37,435 nt of DNA from Bacteroidales bacterium UBA1735. Lineage in GTDB: Bacteria > Bacteroidota > Bacteroidia > Bacteroidales > Paludibacteraceae. Shown here piece after piece: positions 20,501 through 26,059 of the stretch; the stretch's first letter is position 1, and every line of letters starts with the position of its first letter. The position numbers and the translations under genes were made by a program. Under the pieces are notes generated by a model. It was not told the origin of the DNA and searched no databases. It saw only the letters and a program-made list of their open reading frames with translations. Location: assembly GCA_002315745.1 (NCBI GenBank), contig DCID01000010.1, positions 93,271 through 130,705 of the forward strand, given 5' to 3'.

Positions 20501-21530
20501 CAAGGACTGTGATAGTATTCATGCACTTGACCTATTCGTGATTGAGACGAAGCGTGTGATCGTGGATGAAGAGATATGCTTCGGAGATACCTTGCGCTGG
20601 CGTGGTCGTGAGTTGACCGAACCGGGTACGTATTCGGATACGATCTTGAACTACGCAAGTCATACGTCGGTGATCTATACGCTCAACTTAGGTGTAGTTT
20701 CACCTACGTTTATCCGCAGTGCGGAATTAATGGATACCTGTTGTGCCGATAATGAAGAGTTCCGTATCCGTATTAACTATAGAGGTGTCCGTCCGGAGAT
20801 GTACAATGTTTACTTCGATGAGAGTGCCCACGATGCCGGATTCAAGGATGTCATCAATCAGCCATTCGGTCAAGATCCTACCATCGTGGTAGTACCTATA
20901 CCTAAGAAGACACAATCCTTAGGTCTCGGTCACAGCGACTATGTACGACCCGACTTCTACACCATCGTCGTCGAACTCGACAACAGCGTCTGTGGCGTAT
21001 CCCGTTCGGACAAGATGAAGTTAGAAGTTCGTTACCCAAGTTGGATCATCGAGCAGAACTGGGACAATGTGGTAGCACCATTAGCACCAACCTATAATGG
21101 TGGTTATCAATTTGGTGCCTACGAATGGTACATCAATGGAATGCTGGTCAACAATGGTGGAATGAATTATCTGTATTCGAATAGTTTGAAGGAGAATGAT
21201 CAAGTCGTGATGAAAGTGACCCGTATGGGTGATAACTACGCATTGAGGACTTGCCCATTAACCATCACGAAGGCGAAACCGGATAAATATGAGAATCCTA
21301 TTCTGATCACTCCATCCAGCACGCCAAGGCATCAGCCGGATGTGACGATTCAGTCACAAGAGGAAGGTGAATACTTCGTCTTCTCCTCCACGGGTCATCT
21401 CATTGAGAAAGGTAACTTAGAGGAAGAGGGTGAGTTGAAGGTAACGTTACCGAGTGTAGCGGGATGCTATATCATCCAAGCCAATACAAAGACGGGCTAT
21501 TCAGTCAATCAGAAAGTACTATTGTACTAA
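8538..21530 (+). CDS. Giant secreted repeat protein with T9SS-type C-terminal tail
   Basis: A 4330-aa protein (roughly 470 kDa). A signal peptide spans residues 1-24 (HILVLALAVIANVTTAFA). Residues of about 25-4050 are an uninterrupted series of degenerate repeats of roughly 75-80 residues. Each has an early Cys (ICxGxS-like), a W-x-G-x-x-Y block, GxYxDT, then GCDSI and a beta strand such as LxLTVxP. Over 40 CDS-type motifs can be counted. Residues 2631 to about 3053 hold three near-identical 158-aa copies. After the repeats comes a different beta-rich domain (about 4055-4250), and the last 75 or so residues (EYFVFSSTGHLIEKG to SVNQKVLLY) resemble a type A T9SS sorting domain. The GCDSI-type repeat is common in large Bacteroidota surface proteins, but I know of no assigned function. 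An adhesin or surface-layer role is an inference. Paired Cys in every repeat could give a ladder of disulphides outside the cell. Confidence 0.9.
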   Translation: MKYTKHILVLALAVIANVTTAFAEVKIQKYNVDKCVGDSFLLVLKDTVVYQSGIYDDTLYSEPDTSVNRYVVNFHPVEYTYQSRLLMIGTTFEWFGQTIDKAGTYHTTLKSQFECDSVITLQVTYTYPDPTHLVKTDTAICQGESCTWQGETYTEEGIYYKKYTAHDGQDSVHVLNLRILPVSITIESKIFNSFPFWYRDSLLPAPGTYDIHYVSTTGCDSIVRVVANLATTVVEETASICKGTAYLWHGQTIVAPGIYQDIIKKLSDPTQDSIIYQLKAELIDPIRVERQATICMGDSLIINEGTPSRRVFTQPGIYLDTLKASSTDCDSIVTWIINANPTQLITSEVIWGSDQGPYLWQGRELTASGTYDTVYKNINGCDSTYRLKLTIGSVYRFDTTVYVCSHDLPFIWRGNTYYTAGDYTPFSGKTVQGLDSTLTIHVRISQPSITPVSATICSEEHYVFKGRQLTTPGVYYDTLANAAGCDSIVMLSLNTFNKDTITEYARIAQGQTYLWQGDTLTEAHVYTKTYPSIHGCDSVRRLILSVFETYTFDTVATVCQAQLPFRWHGIEGTQTNTYRKNYVTQQGYDSTYVLHLTVIPTPVVRINKSICKSQTFTFGGKTLSETGVYTDTLHHDGCDSIIILSLNVMEVDTIYEVHRVDEGQTYRYQGVDYVAPQSKEFHYENQYGCDSIVKLVLTVHQVDTIDTTAVICAANRPLIWHGIEGRQTNTYTNIEETPTGNQIVYRMFLTVHEAAHTHIYDNACSGTSYQFGHQYLTQTGTYYDTLTTIYGCDSIVELSLNVFAADTVEETHHIAQGSFFEWRDSVYRTPGIHEKQVKTENNCLRYYRLHLYVHPIYNIDSTVSICANNTPLEWHGIKAYTTGTYHLTYKTVDGYDSIYTLNLTVYPEIPVTHINASICTGSSYIFGEEELTETGTYRHTYKSVNGCDSIVELTLNVFDEGIMRVEKQIAQGDSVVWHGVTYKTPGVFTIHEETEQGCTQTYELTLHVYSTFHHKDSVTICSNEIPYEWHGQKYLETGVYYESFKTVHGYDSTYTLDLTVLPPVEVPVYLKICDNQSVTFLGRQYDSKGTYFDKRGCDTTYKIIVTQLPIEIYTTYAIFDGIHPYIWSFNGKAYPNAGIYDEKFTSVLTGCDSIYRLDLKRDHKFLSEETKVICEGDGFVWRGQQLSLTGVGETKVYYDSLKTVSGLDSVYKLTLTVRPVVHSEQTLTFCDQITISGRTYTQSTTITDTLTSFQYGCDSIVTYHLNRQYGYHFHDTITIMSGESITWRGQTITSEGTHFARFTSVNGCDSIYSLGVGVIPAPEQKYVISTRTIICENDSVEWRGKWIYSAGIYYDSLRTKDDLYDSIYVIHVESRPIYRFTKHLYTCHEGSIAYNGHIYTQSGIYQDTMKTLQGCDSIATLHIHIDASYFHSDTLRASNRDTIEWHGQKIYISGTYTDRHVSPTGCDSIWELVAEIYPTYLFERDTAVCQCETPFLWRGRMVGELGFHTYDTIYRTIYGYDSIYRLNVTVYPQYEQEQQINYCEGGSVLFREKEYNQPGVDTIKLKTIHNCDSFIIVHVNKLPRYHLSEVRTLLEGDTIFWHDTVITQPGIYYDKGYTIAGCDSTFEIIVNRIKVDSTIVQICQVDTPFTWRGHDYYVSTERMEVLKDSLGNDSAIYRLKLTVNQNYITRESYTFCEGESFTYNGKTYFQMGADSVAMDTVHYTTKDHCDSTIIVAIRENPKKYEKITKIIHDGDSILWEGEIIRSAGRYTKTYEQAFNGCDSIIELNVVVEQADTILDWCQKQPYTWRLFNGQDTTFYHNEEYVTDTAFDAAGYIVGFKSLHLEMRPLIDTTIYMRGCMTEGVTYNDVIYKHDTLVNDTLPTCDTIFHLYVKIDTVYNIVINDTVCEYELPYVLGRQKPDTIWQEGSFTHKDTTACGCDSTIILTLRIIPDLHKNDSIIICERDIEAHPVVLGNLYDPNRPIEQLYPDYMDYKHLGDTVHQPKFANLYPDWREWAGTYGPWKGVEYHEDTIVWNCDSSYFFHIIVKPQPIKDSVYYLCEGDSIRFGYNWEDGSERWIKTAGQYWDSIASPTSWEDTKHGRHYDTDTIQCDSLIRLNVIMLPSYHKDTTAHIPMGDSIWWGHQYEYYTGDYDSIMNTDRESTSGEYCHTIYTLHLFVDSTYHYRDTIDVCSDSIKTLSHVWADGHIQYFNTPGIDTTLHYIENIRTAAYHFDSIYDLRVNFHNVARTEIHADICKGDSVQFGFTNDGQPRWIYDKGVYRDTLLSHNRCDSIITLTINWHKSYFESKTIDVSDKQVPYLWLHTQGQDTIIDTLYATGTYTHTYKDVTFGCDSVLELVLNVHKTYLFKDSIEICQDQTPYTWFDENGQAIKTDIYQSGLYRHSLLTHAGYDSIYERKITVYPVHYDTVRQSMCYGSEILFNGQHITEQGTYVDTLTTVHGCDSIVTMIVTVNMPYEHVIREDIYEGASYTFFGQEYTTSGLYKHEGRTPAGCDSITWLHLTVHPIFDTTVTICHKELPYVWVNKWTGDTTLLRSAGVYHDNSHFDEQGNRLFYGIQLIVLEERDTTISSIMCNESFYDFHGRKLTEAGVYHDTLVSSIGCDSIVTLKLTVAYPYYQTQKIDILEGASYPFYGAVYDKTGTYYHYGLTPDGCDSTTVLQLTVHPLVDTIVTICYSELPFAWVNKWTGETTLLYKEGNYRNDTTIVDGQRMFYGLQLNVNRGVDTIIHHSMCRESFYEFNGVKLYEAGTYKDTLRAVNGCDSVITLQLRVNEPYYQTQKIDILEGASYPFYGAVYDKTGTYYHYGLTPDGCDSTTVLQLTVHPLVDTIVTICYSELPYAWVNKWTGETTLLYKEGNYRNDTTIVDGQRMFYGLQLNVNRGSDTIIHHSMCRESFYEFNGVKLYEAGTYKDTLRAVNGCDSVITLQLRVNEPYYQTQKIDILEGASYPFYGAVYDKTGTYYHYGLTPDGCDSTTVLQLTVHPLVDTIVTICYSELPYAWVNKWTGETTLLYKEGNYRNDTTIVDGQRMFYGLQLNVNRSSDTIINHSMCRGSFHTFNGQDLYEAGTYKDTLRNVHGCDSIITLHLRVNDPYFHTETVHIIEGGYTTFFGDTYSTAGVYYHYGLTPDGCDSTTVLQLIVHKQVDSVATVCAKDLPYAWVNRWTGDTTWLHAAGIYRNDSTYVGGEQMFYGLQLVVNDESTSVLNRSFCQGSSIEIDGHIFNEAGTYKYTIGNSKGCDSVITVNIVTHPNYHDFIYKDIFVGDTVWFYDQPYTTPGNYPFSETSVFGCDSIIELVLGVHKLYNDSITICQNELPFPWVSPWNNDTIMVYRDGVYRDTIVDPASGVKSIYSLKVTTRPIIHNDVPPTIKTMCEGDFYIFNGKTLTTAGVYYDTLVAESNGCDSVIAIALQVMPSKSITFTKTIYEGEVVEFHGQQYSEPGTYEYRDKTIYGCDSIERLVLNVLREAHLDTVAYVCDNELPFVWRGKEYWTTGKYQTALESSTGKVMVTLDLTVRPTLYFERDLEFCEGSYLVYRGDTIRESGSFYDTIPAKNGGCDSVIKVTIAVHPKEHYQMSPVTISDQQSYNFFGRILRESGNYEYTTLSAHGCDSIIHMQLIVHPSYHFSDSVDLCRHELPYTYTWNKIANYHTTVINKDKPYYIDSFATVWGFDSIYSLKVNIYDDTFEEQNYTLKAGSSTTIRGIYIDTPGIYMDTLLTKHGCDSIIKMIINPASTVYNEWSPVSMCQGDVYEWFGDKLTKTGSYYHKIESNQGDTIYHLNLVVHQPSLHEERVVICEEDVPYIHHGQAYYHDTLITDSLKDVNGCDSLMRINLIISDRCSDWDQIPLCAGDTLYISGDTITQPGLYQYSKRSCKACPLDSVYRVEVFKATAYESPLIKVVTCSNDTFKVGGKPLLRSGMHDVVLKTIYGCDSIIHVDLTINPSYFIIDTTITTVDYKPIIWRGNTYNTTGIHKVYFSTIKDCDSIHALDLFVIETKRVIVDEEICFGDTLRWRGRELTEPGTYSDTILNYASHTSVIYTLNLGVVSPTFIRSAELMDTCCADNEEFRIRINYRGVRPEMYNVYFDESAHDAGFKDVINQPFGQDPTIVVVPIPKKTQSLGLGHSDYVRPDFYTIVVELDNSVCGVSRSDKMKLEVRYPSWIIEQNWDNVVAPLAPTYNGGYQFGAYEWYINGMLVNNGGMNYLYSNSLKENDQVVMKVTRMGDNYALRTCPLTITKAKPDKYENPILITPSSTPRHQPDVTIQSQEEGEYFVFSSTGHLIEKGNLEEEGELKVTLPSVAGCYIIQANTKTGYSVNQKVLLY
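16428..17696 (+). repeat. Three near-identical 474-base tandem copies inside the giant gene
   Basis: Copies begin at 16428, 16902 and 17376, each with the codons for PYYQTQKIDILEGASYPFYG, exactly 474 bases (158 codons, two basic repeat units) apart. Copies differ at only scattered positions. The third diverges from about 17697 onward. This marks a recent in-frame amplification inside an otherwise old, diverged repeat array. Confidence 0.93.
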
Positions 21531-21534
21531 TCAT

Positions 21535-21566
21535 AAATAACAAATAACAAATAACAAATAACAAAT
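21535..21566 (+). repeat. AAATAAC heptanucleotide repeat upstream of mdh
   Basis: Four perfect AAATAAC units (21535-21562) and a partial fifth lie between the giant-gene stop codon and the mdh ATG at 21583. No TAnnTTTG promoter box is visible in this 52-base gap, so mdh may be read from upstream or from a promoter inside the giant gene. Confidence 0.85.
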
Positions 21567-21582
21567 TAAAAATCTAAACATT

Positions 21583-22524
21583 ATGTCAAAAGTAACTGTT
21601 GTAGGCGCAGGTAACGTAGGAGCTACCGCTGCGAATGTGCTGGCTGTTAAGAATATTGCCAGCGAAGTTGTCCTCATCGACATTAAAGAAGGTGTGGCTG
21701 AAGGTAAAGCCATGGATATCATGCAAACCGCTCAACTATTGGGCTTTAATACGGTCGTTAAGGGTGTGACCAATGACTATAGCGCTACCGCTAATTCGGA
21801 TGTATGCGTGATTACCTCCGGTCTGCCTCGTAAACCGGGTATGACTCGTGAAGAGTTGATCGGTGTGAATGCCGGTATTGTGAAGAGCGTAGCCAGCCAA
21901 CTGCTGCAGCACTCGCCTAATGCCATCATCGTAGTGGTATCCAATCCTATGGATACGATGGCTTATCTGACCCTCAAAGCAACGGGTCTGCCTAAGAACC
22001 GCGTGATCGGTATGGGTGGTGCATTGGATAGCAGCCGCTTCAAATATTTCCTGAGCCAGAAATTGAACTGCAATGCACAGGATGTAGAGGGCTTCGTGAT
22101 TGGTGGTCATGGTGACACGACGATGATCCCTATGGCACGCTTCGCTACGTATAAGGGCATCCCTGCTGCTGAGTTGCTCCAAAAAGAGGAGTTGGACGAA
22201 GTAGTTAAATCGACGATGGTCGGTGGTGCTACCTTGACCGGTCTGCTGGGTACCTCCGCATGGATGGCTCCAGGTGCAGCGATTGCGTTCCTGGTGAACA
22301 GCATCGTGAACGATCAGAAGAAGATGATCCCCTGCTCTGTATATCTCGACGGCGAGTATGGATGCAAAGATATCTTCATCGGTGCACCATGTATCATTGG
22401 TCGCAAGGGTGTAGAGAAAATCATCGAATTGCCTCTGAACAAGGAAGAAAAAGAGCTCTACGCTGCTTCATACGATGCTGTAGCTAAGACTACTGCCGTA
22501 CTTAAAGAAATCAACGCACTCTAA
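21583..22524 (+). CDS. mdh: Malate dehydrogenase (NAD-dependent)
   Basis: A 313-aa cytoplasmic enzyme that interconverts malate and oxaloacetate in the reductive or oxidative TCA branch. The nucleotide-binding GAGNVG lies at residues 8-13, and Asp33 at the end of the second strand favours NAD. RKPGM with Arg83 gives malate rather than lactate specificity. The catalytic pair is Asp149 (GALDSSR) and His176 (IGGHGDTT). This is the LDH-like, tetrameric MDH class found in Bacteroidetes. It is separated by 11 bases from the serine palmitoyltransferase gene, so the four genes 21583-25377 probably form an operon. Confidence 0.96.
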   Translation: MSKVTVVGAGNVGATAANVLAVKNIASEVVLIDIKEGVAEGKAMDIMQTAQLLGFNTVVKGVTNDYSATANSDVCVITSGLPRKPGMTREELIGVNAGIVKSVASQLLQHSPNAIIVVVSNPMDTMAYLTLKATGLPKNRVIGMGGALDSSRFKYFLSQKLNCNAQDVEGFVIGGHGDTTMIPMARFATYKGIPAAELLQKEELDEVVKSTMVGGATLTGLLGTSAWMAPGAAIAFLVNSIVNDQKKMIPCSVYLDGEYGCKDIFIGAPCIIGRKGVEKIIELPLNKEEKELYAASYDAVAKTTAVLKEINAL

Positions 22525-22535
22525 TTAATACATCA

Positions 22536-23729
22536 ATGGATTTATTTCAGAAATGTCAATCAGACCTGAGCGCCGAACGGCTCCATAAAGTACTGGAATT
22601 AGGGATTTATCCCTACTTCCACGTACTAGAGTCTCGTCAGGCACCTGTGGTCACGATGGAGGGGCACCGCGTCATTATGTTAGGTAGTAACAACTACCTC
22701 GGTCTGACCGAAGACCCCGAAGTGATTGCGGCTGGTCATGCGGCGTTGGATAAATATGGTAGCGGCGTGAGTGGTAGCCGTTTCTTAAATGGTACACTCG
22801 ATTTACACTTAGAGTTAGAACAAGCGTTGGCAGAGTTCACGGGTTATGAGACGGCTATGACCTGCTCGACCGGTTTCCAGACGAACCTCGCTATTATCTC
22901 GGCTATATGCGGTAAGGATGACTATGTGATCAACGATCGCGAGAACCATGCCAGCATCTACGATGCATGTCGTCTCAGTTTTGCAAAGATGATGCGCTAT
23001 CATCACTCCGACATGGAGGACTTAGAGCGCATCCTGCAATCCATACCAGAGACAGCGGGCAAGCTCATCGTGACCGATGGTGTATTCTCGATGCGCGGCG
23101 ATATATGCAAGTTGCCCGAGATCGTAGCACTCGCTGAGAAGTATGGCGCACGCGTGATGGTAGATGATGCTCACGGATTTGGTGTACTCGGTCCTGGTGG
23201 TCGCGGTACAGCGGCTTACTTTGGTCTAACCGACAAAGTGGACATCACGATGCTCACGTTCTCCAAGTCCCTTGCCAGCATCGGTGGCTGTATGCTCACC
23301 TCTAAGGTGGTCAGTGATTGGATGCGTCACGTAAGTCGTCCATTCATTTTCTCCGCTAGTATCACCCCATCGAGTGCTGCTACAGCCTTGGCTGCTTTGC
23401 GTCGTCTGCAAGCCGACCCACAACGCCCTGAGCGCTTGATGTCGATTGCCAAGTATTTCCAGAAGGGATTACTCCATGCGGGCATTCGTATCATCGAAGC
23501 GCCGACGCCTATCGTACCTATCTTCACGTACGAGACGATGGATACGCTATGGTACGGTAAGCGCATGTTCGAGGAAGGTGTCTATGTGAACCCCGTTATC
23601 ACGCCCGCTTGCGTAGAAGGCGAATGTCTATTACGCACGACGCTGATGGCTACCCATACGGAGCCCGTGATAGACGAGGCGGTAGATATCATTGCTAAGG
23701 TACTAAAGACCAAACCAGACTATCGATGA
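22536..23729 (+). CDS. spt: Serine palmitoyltransferase (pyridoxal-phosphate enzyme)
   Basis: A 397-aa alpha-oxoamine synthase. It condenses serine with an acyl thioester to give 3-ketosphinganine, the first step of sphingolipid synthesis. The PLP lysine is Lys244 in TFSKSLASIGG, with Asp210 and His213 (VDDAHGFG) and the ring-stacking His138 (RENHAS). The N-terminal block GSNNYLGLTEDPEV and KYGSGVSGSRFLNGTLDLH closely match what I recall of the characterised Bacteroides SPT and differ from the KBL (glycine acetyltransferase) and BioF branches. The downstream reductase overlaps its stop codon (ATGA), which supports a sphingolipid role. KBL or BioF remain less likely alternatives. Confidence 0.87.
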   Translation: MDLFQKCQSDLSAERLHKVLELGIYPYFHVLESRQAPVVTMEGHRVIMLGSNNYLGLTEDPEVIAAGHAALDKYGSGVSGSRFLNGTLDLHLELEQALAEFTGYETAMTCSTGFQTNLAIISAICGKDDYVINDRENHASIYDACRLSFAKMMRYHHSDMEDLERILQSIPETAGKLIVTDGVFSMRGDICKLPEIVALAEKYGARVMVDDAHGFGVLGPGGRGTAAYFGLTDKVDITMLTFSKSLASIGGCMLTSKVVSDWMRHVSRPFIFSASITPSSAATALAALRRLQADPQRPERLMSIAKYFQKGLLHAGIRIIEAPTPIVPIFTYETMDTLWYGKRMFEEGVYVNPVITPACVEGECLLRTTLMATHTEPVIDEAVDIIAKVLKTKPDYR

Positions 23730-24508
23730 AGACCTTACTGATCACAGGAGGTTCATCCGGTATAGGAAAAGCCACCGTGGATCTGTTCGCAGACCACGGT
23801 TGGCTTGTCTATGAGCTGAGCCGACATGGCGTGAGCCACGATAACGTGCATCATATCGACTGCGATGTGGTGAAGGCGGTGAGCGTCCATATGGCGGTAG
23901 CACAAGCTTTTCAAGAGGCAAGTCATATCGATGTCGTCATCTCGAATGCGGGTTTCGGTATATCGGGCGCTATTGAGTTCGCTAAAGAGGACGATATCCG
24001 TCATCAGATGGATGTGAACTTCATGGGTGCCGTTCATCTCACCCAAGCGGTGCTACCCTATCTGAGGGAGCAGCAGGGTGGGCTCATCATCTACACCAGT
24101 AGTGTAGCTGCTACCTTAGCTGTGCCGTATCAAGCATTCTATTCGGCATCTAAGGCTGCGATCAATGCAATGGCATTAGCGTTAGCGAACGAGGTGCGTG
24201 GTTTTGGTATCCACGTATCGGTACTGATGCCCGGCGATGTGTCGACAGGTTTCACTGCAGCGCGCGCCAAGAGCGAGGATGGTGCAGCGGTTTATACTAA
24301 CATCCGTCATGCGGTTAGTGCGATGGAAAAAGATGAGCAGGCAGGTATGACGCCCCATAAGATGGCGCAATGCTTCTGGGCTATTGCCAATAAGCGCAAC
24401 CCTGCCCCACTCTATGTGGGTGGTGGAGTATATCGACTACTCTGTTTCTTCGATCGCCTCTTGCCGAAGCGATTCGTCAATTGGATAGAAGGACGCATGT
24501 ACTGCTGA
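23726..24508 (+). CDS. Short-chain dehydrogenase/reductase, probable 3-ketosphinganine reductase
   Basis: A 260-aa Rossmann enzyme. The cofactor motif TGGSSGIG is at residues 7-14, NAG at 74-76, and the catalytic Ser125/126, Tyr139 and Lys143 (FYSASKAA) are in place. The ATG overlaps the serine palmitoyltransferase stop codon (ATGA), so the two are translationally coupled. From that pairing I infer reduction of 3-ketosphinganine to sphinganine, the second step of the pathway. The C-terminal segment GGVYRLLCFFDRLLPKRFVN is hydrophobic and basic and could touch the inner membrane, as expected for a lipid substrate. Sequence alone does not prove the substrate. Confidence 0.8.
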   Translation: MKTLLITGGSSGIGKATVDLFADHGWLVYELSRHGVSHDNVHHIDCDVVKAVSVHMAVAQAFQEASHIDVVISNAGFGISGAIEFAKEDDIRHQMDVNFMGAVHLTQAVLPYLREQQGGLIIYTSSVAATLAVPYQAFYSASKAAINAMALALANEVRGFGIHVSVLMPGDVSTGFTAARAKSEDGAAVYTNIRHAVSAMEKDEQAGMTPHKMAQCFWAIANKRNPAPLYVGGGVYRLLCFFDRLLPKRFVNWIEGRMYC

Positions 24509-25377
24509 TGGCCCATATACGTATCATATCACCCTCTGGCGCGATCGATCCCACCTATATCGATCAAGCAGCAGCACGACTACGGAAGTGGGGCTATACG
24601 GTCTCTGAAGGACAGTATGCACGCGGACGCGAAGGACGTTTTGCTGGTACGGACGAGCAACGACTGTCCGACCTAATGGAGGCGCTCCATGATCCCAACG
24701 TGGATATTGTTCTCTGCTCCCGTGGAGGATACGGGTTACAACGGATCTTGCCGTCTATAAACGAAGCGTCCTCTAAACTCATCATCGGTTTCTCCGACAT
24801 CACTGCCCTGCACCAGTACATGGGGATGCAAGGTCAGCCCACCATACATGGGCTGATGTGTAAACATTTAGCCACCCTACCGGAAGATAGTGACCCTATT
24901 CGGTACTGGCGACAAGCGGTAGATGGAAAGAGCATATCGTATATGCTCCCCGAGCATCCGCTTAACCGGTATGGTGAAGTGCATGGGTACCTATGTGGCG
25001 GCAACCTCAGTGTGCTCTATGGGCTGCAAGGTACGCCGTTTAGCCTCGCTAGATTGATGGACAATGGACTCAACCACCTGCCACCTATATTATTTATCGA
25101 GGATATTGCGGAGAGGCATTACCATATCGATCGGATGATCCGCAACCTGAAGATGAGTGGTGTACTGGCGCAGTTAGGTGGTCTCATCGTGGGGCAGTTT
25201 AGCGACTGCGAGGACGATGCGACGATGGGTGGCACGATCTATGAGACGATATGGGAGGCGGTACGGGAGTACGATTATCCCGTGATTTTCAATTTTCCCG
25301 CAGGGCACGTAGATGATAACCTGCCCTTGCGGTTCTTTAGCCCCGCGCATCTTCAAGGCGGGGAGCTCCGGATGTAA
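24508..25377 (+). CDS. LD-carboxypeptidase (S66 family)
   Basis: A 289-aa cytoplasmic serine peptidase that removes the terminal D-Ala from tetrapeptides in murein recycling. The nucleophile is Ser96 in GFSDIT, with Glu198 (FIEDIAE) and His267 (GHVDDNLPL) as the other catalytic residues. CSRGGYG (residues 70-76) is the family's conserved glycine loop. I place the start at ATG 24508, which overlaps the reductase stop codon by one base (TGATG). An upstream TTG at 24481 would add nine residues inside the reductase gene and is unlikely. It is the last gene of the mdh operon, which runs into the CTAG array and the terminator at 25660. Confidence 0.92.
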   Translation: MAHIRIISPSGAIDPTYIDQAAARLRKWGYTVSEGQYARGREGRFAGTDEQRLSDLMEALHDPNVDIVLCSRGGYGLQRILPSINEASSKLIIGFSDITALHQYMGMQGQPTIHGLMCKHLATLPEDSDPIRYWRQAVDGKSISYMLPEHPLNRYGEVHGYLCGGNLSVLYGLQGTPFSLARLMDNGLNHLPPILFIEDIAERHYHIDRMIRNLKMSGVLAQLGGLIVGQFSDCEDDATMGGTIYETIWEAVREYDYPVIFNFPAGHVDDNLPLRFFSPAHLQGGELRM

Positions 25378-25400
25378 TAGACGAGGTTCTACGAAGAGGA

Positions 25401-25646
25401 CTAGATATCCTAGAAGCTCTAGAAGTCCTAGATGTTCTAGATGTTCTAGAAGTCCTAGGAAGGAAAAGATAGCTTCCTCAGTCGCGACGGAGCCGTCCCA
25501 TCGGCTCCCCTTCCCGTTCCATGCCCCCCTGGCACGGAATTGTGCAGGTCGCTTTGAGGAACTATCTTTTCCAGGGATAGAATGGCTAGAAGTCCTAGGA
25601 AGACTAGGTAGGACTAGGTGGACTAGGAGGAGGGGGGACTAGGAGG
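25401..25646 (+). repeat. CTAG array 1 (9-base units) around structured element copy 1
   Basis: About 13 CTAG sites occur, seven before the structured element in an exact 9-base period (CTAGAAGTC, CTAGATGTT and variants) and six after it with looser spacing (CTAGGAAGA, CTAGGTGGA). Neighbouring units form small pseudo-palindromes such as CTAGAA-G-TTCTAG. The array begins about 25 bases after the LD-carboxypeptidase stop codon and ends just before the terminator, so it should be part of the operon's 3' untranslated RNA. Confidence 0.85.
25462..25572 (+). ncRNA. 111-base structured element, copy 1 (RNA-like or MITE-like)
   Basis: Terminal inverted repeats GGAAAAGATAGCTTCCTCA (25462-25480) and TGAGGAACTATCTTTTCC (25555-25572) pair with one bulged base. 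An inner GCGAC/GTCGC helix (25484-25488 with 25548-25552) continues the stem. Two hairpins then branch off: A, GGAGCCG/CGGCTCC (25489-25508), and B, TTCC-A-TGCC with GGCA-C-GGAA (25517-25539). Identity with copy 2 extends outward to CTAGGAA on the left and AGGGA on the right. It lies between the LD-carboxypeptidase gene and the operon terminator. I do not recognise it as a known RNA class or insertion sequence. Confidence 0.7.
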
Positions 25647-25659
25647 AGTAAGAGGGAAA

Positions 25660-25690
25660 GGATACGCGTGTGCGCGTATCCTTATTTTTT
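25660..25690 (+). terminator. Rho-independent terminator of the mdh-spt-SDR-LD-carboxypeptidase operon
   Basis: A perfect 9-bp stem GGATACGCG (25660-25668) and CGCGTATCC (25673-25681) with a TGTG loop is followed by TTATTTTTTT. It ends the plus-strand unit and puts the whole first CTAG array upstream of the termination point. Confidence 0.92.
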
Positions 25691-26059
25691 TATGTTCGCA
25701 TTTTCGTTTTTTGTAAAAATGCAGTATCTTCGTCTTAGAAAAACATAGAAGTGCCCCTAAGGGACAGCAAAACTGGCAGCATGTAGTACCCTTGTACTGT
25801 AAAACCTATGTGACAAAAAGTAAAAATATGGGCAAAAAATGTACTAGTGTGGTAGACATTTTGTCCATTTGGGGTATATATATAGTAGAGGGGATTGTGT
25901 ATGATACACAACAAATAATTGAAAAATGTAGTACCTTTGCACAAAAATTTTGAAGAATTGGTAATGATGACCAACAAAAAGTACAAAAATGTAGTACCTT
26001 TGCATCGAATTTGAAAACTGGCCAGGCAAACCTGGAACTTTTAACTAATAATTATTTAT
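25691..26059 (+). promoter_or_regulatory. A/T-rich region upstream of the DUF3987 gene with duplicated promoter-like boxes
   Basis: The 20-base segment AAAAATGTAGTACCTTTGCA occurs at 25922-25941 and again 63 bases later at 25985-26004, and a diverged version (ATGTAGTACCCTTG) lies at about 25780. Each full copy contains a TACCTTTG -7 box, but no TTTG lies 20 bases upstream, so promoter strength is uncertain. The second copy is about 57 bases from the ATG at 26060. No gene is seen in this gap. Confidence 0.5.

Noticed and set aside
25313..25642. Open frame over CTAG array 1 and element copy 1, with a matching frame at 27387-27578 encoding similar peptides
   Set aside because: The similarity comes from the duplicated DNA element. 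The differences between copies preserve base pairing while changing amino acids, and the frames are rich in Ser-Arg-Pro repeats produced by the 9-base units.
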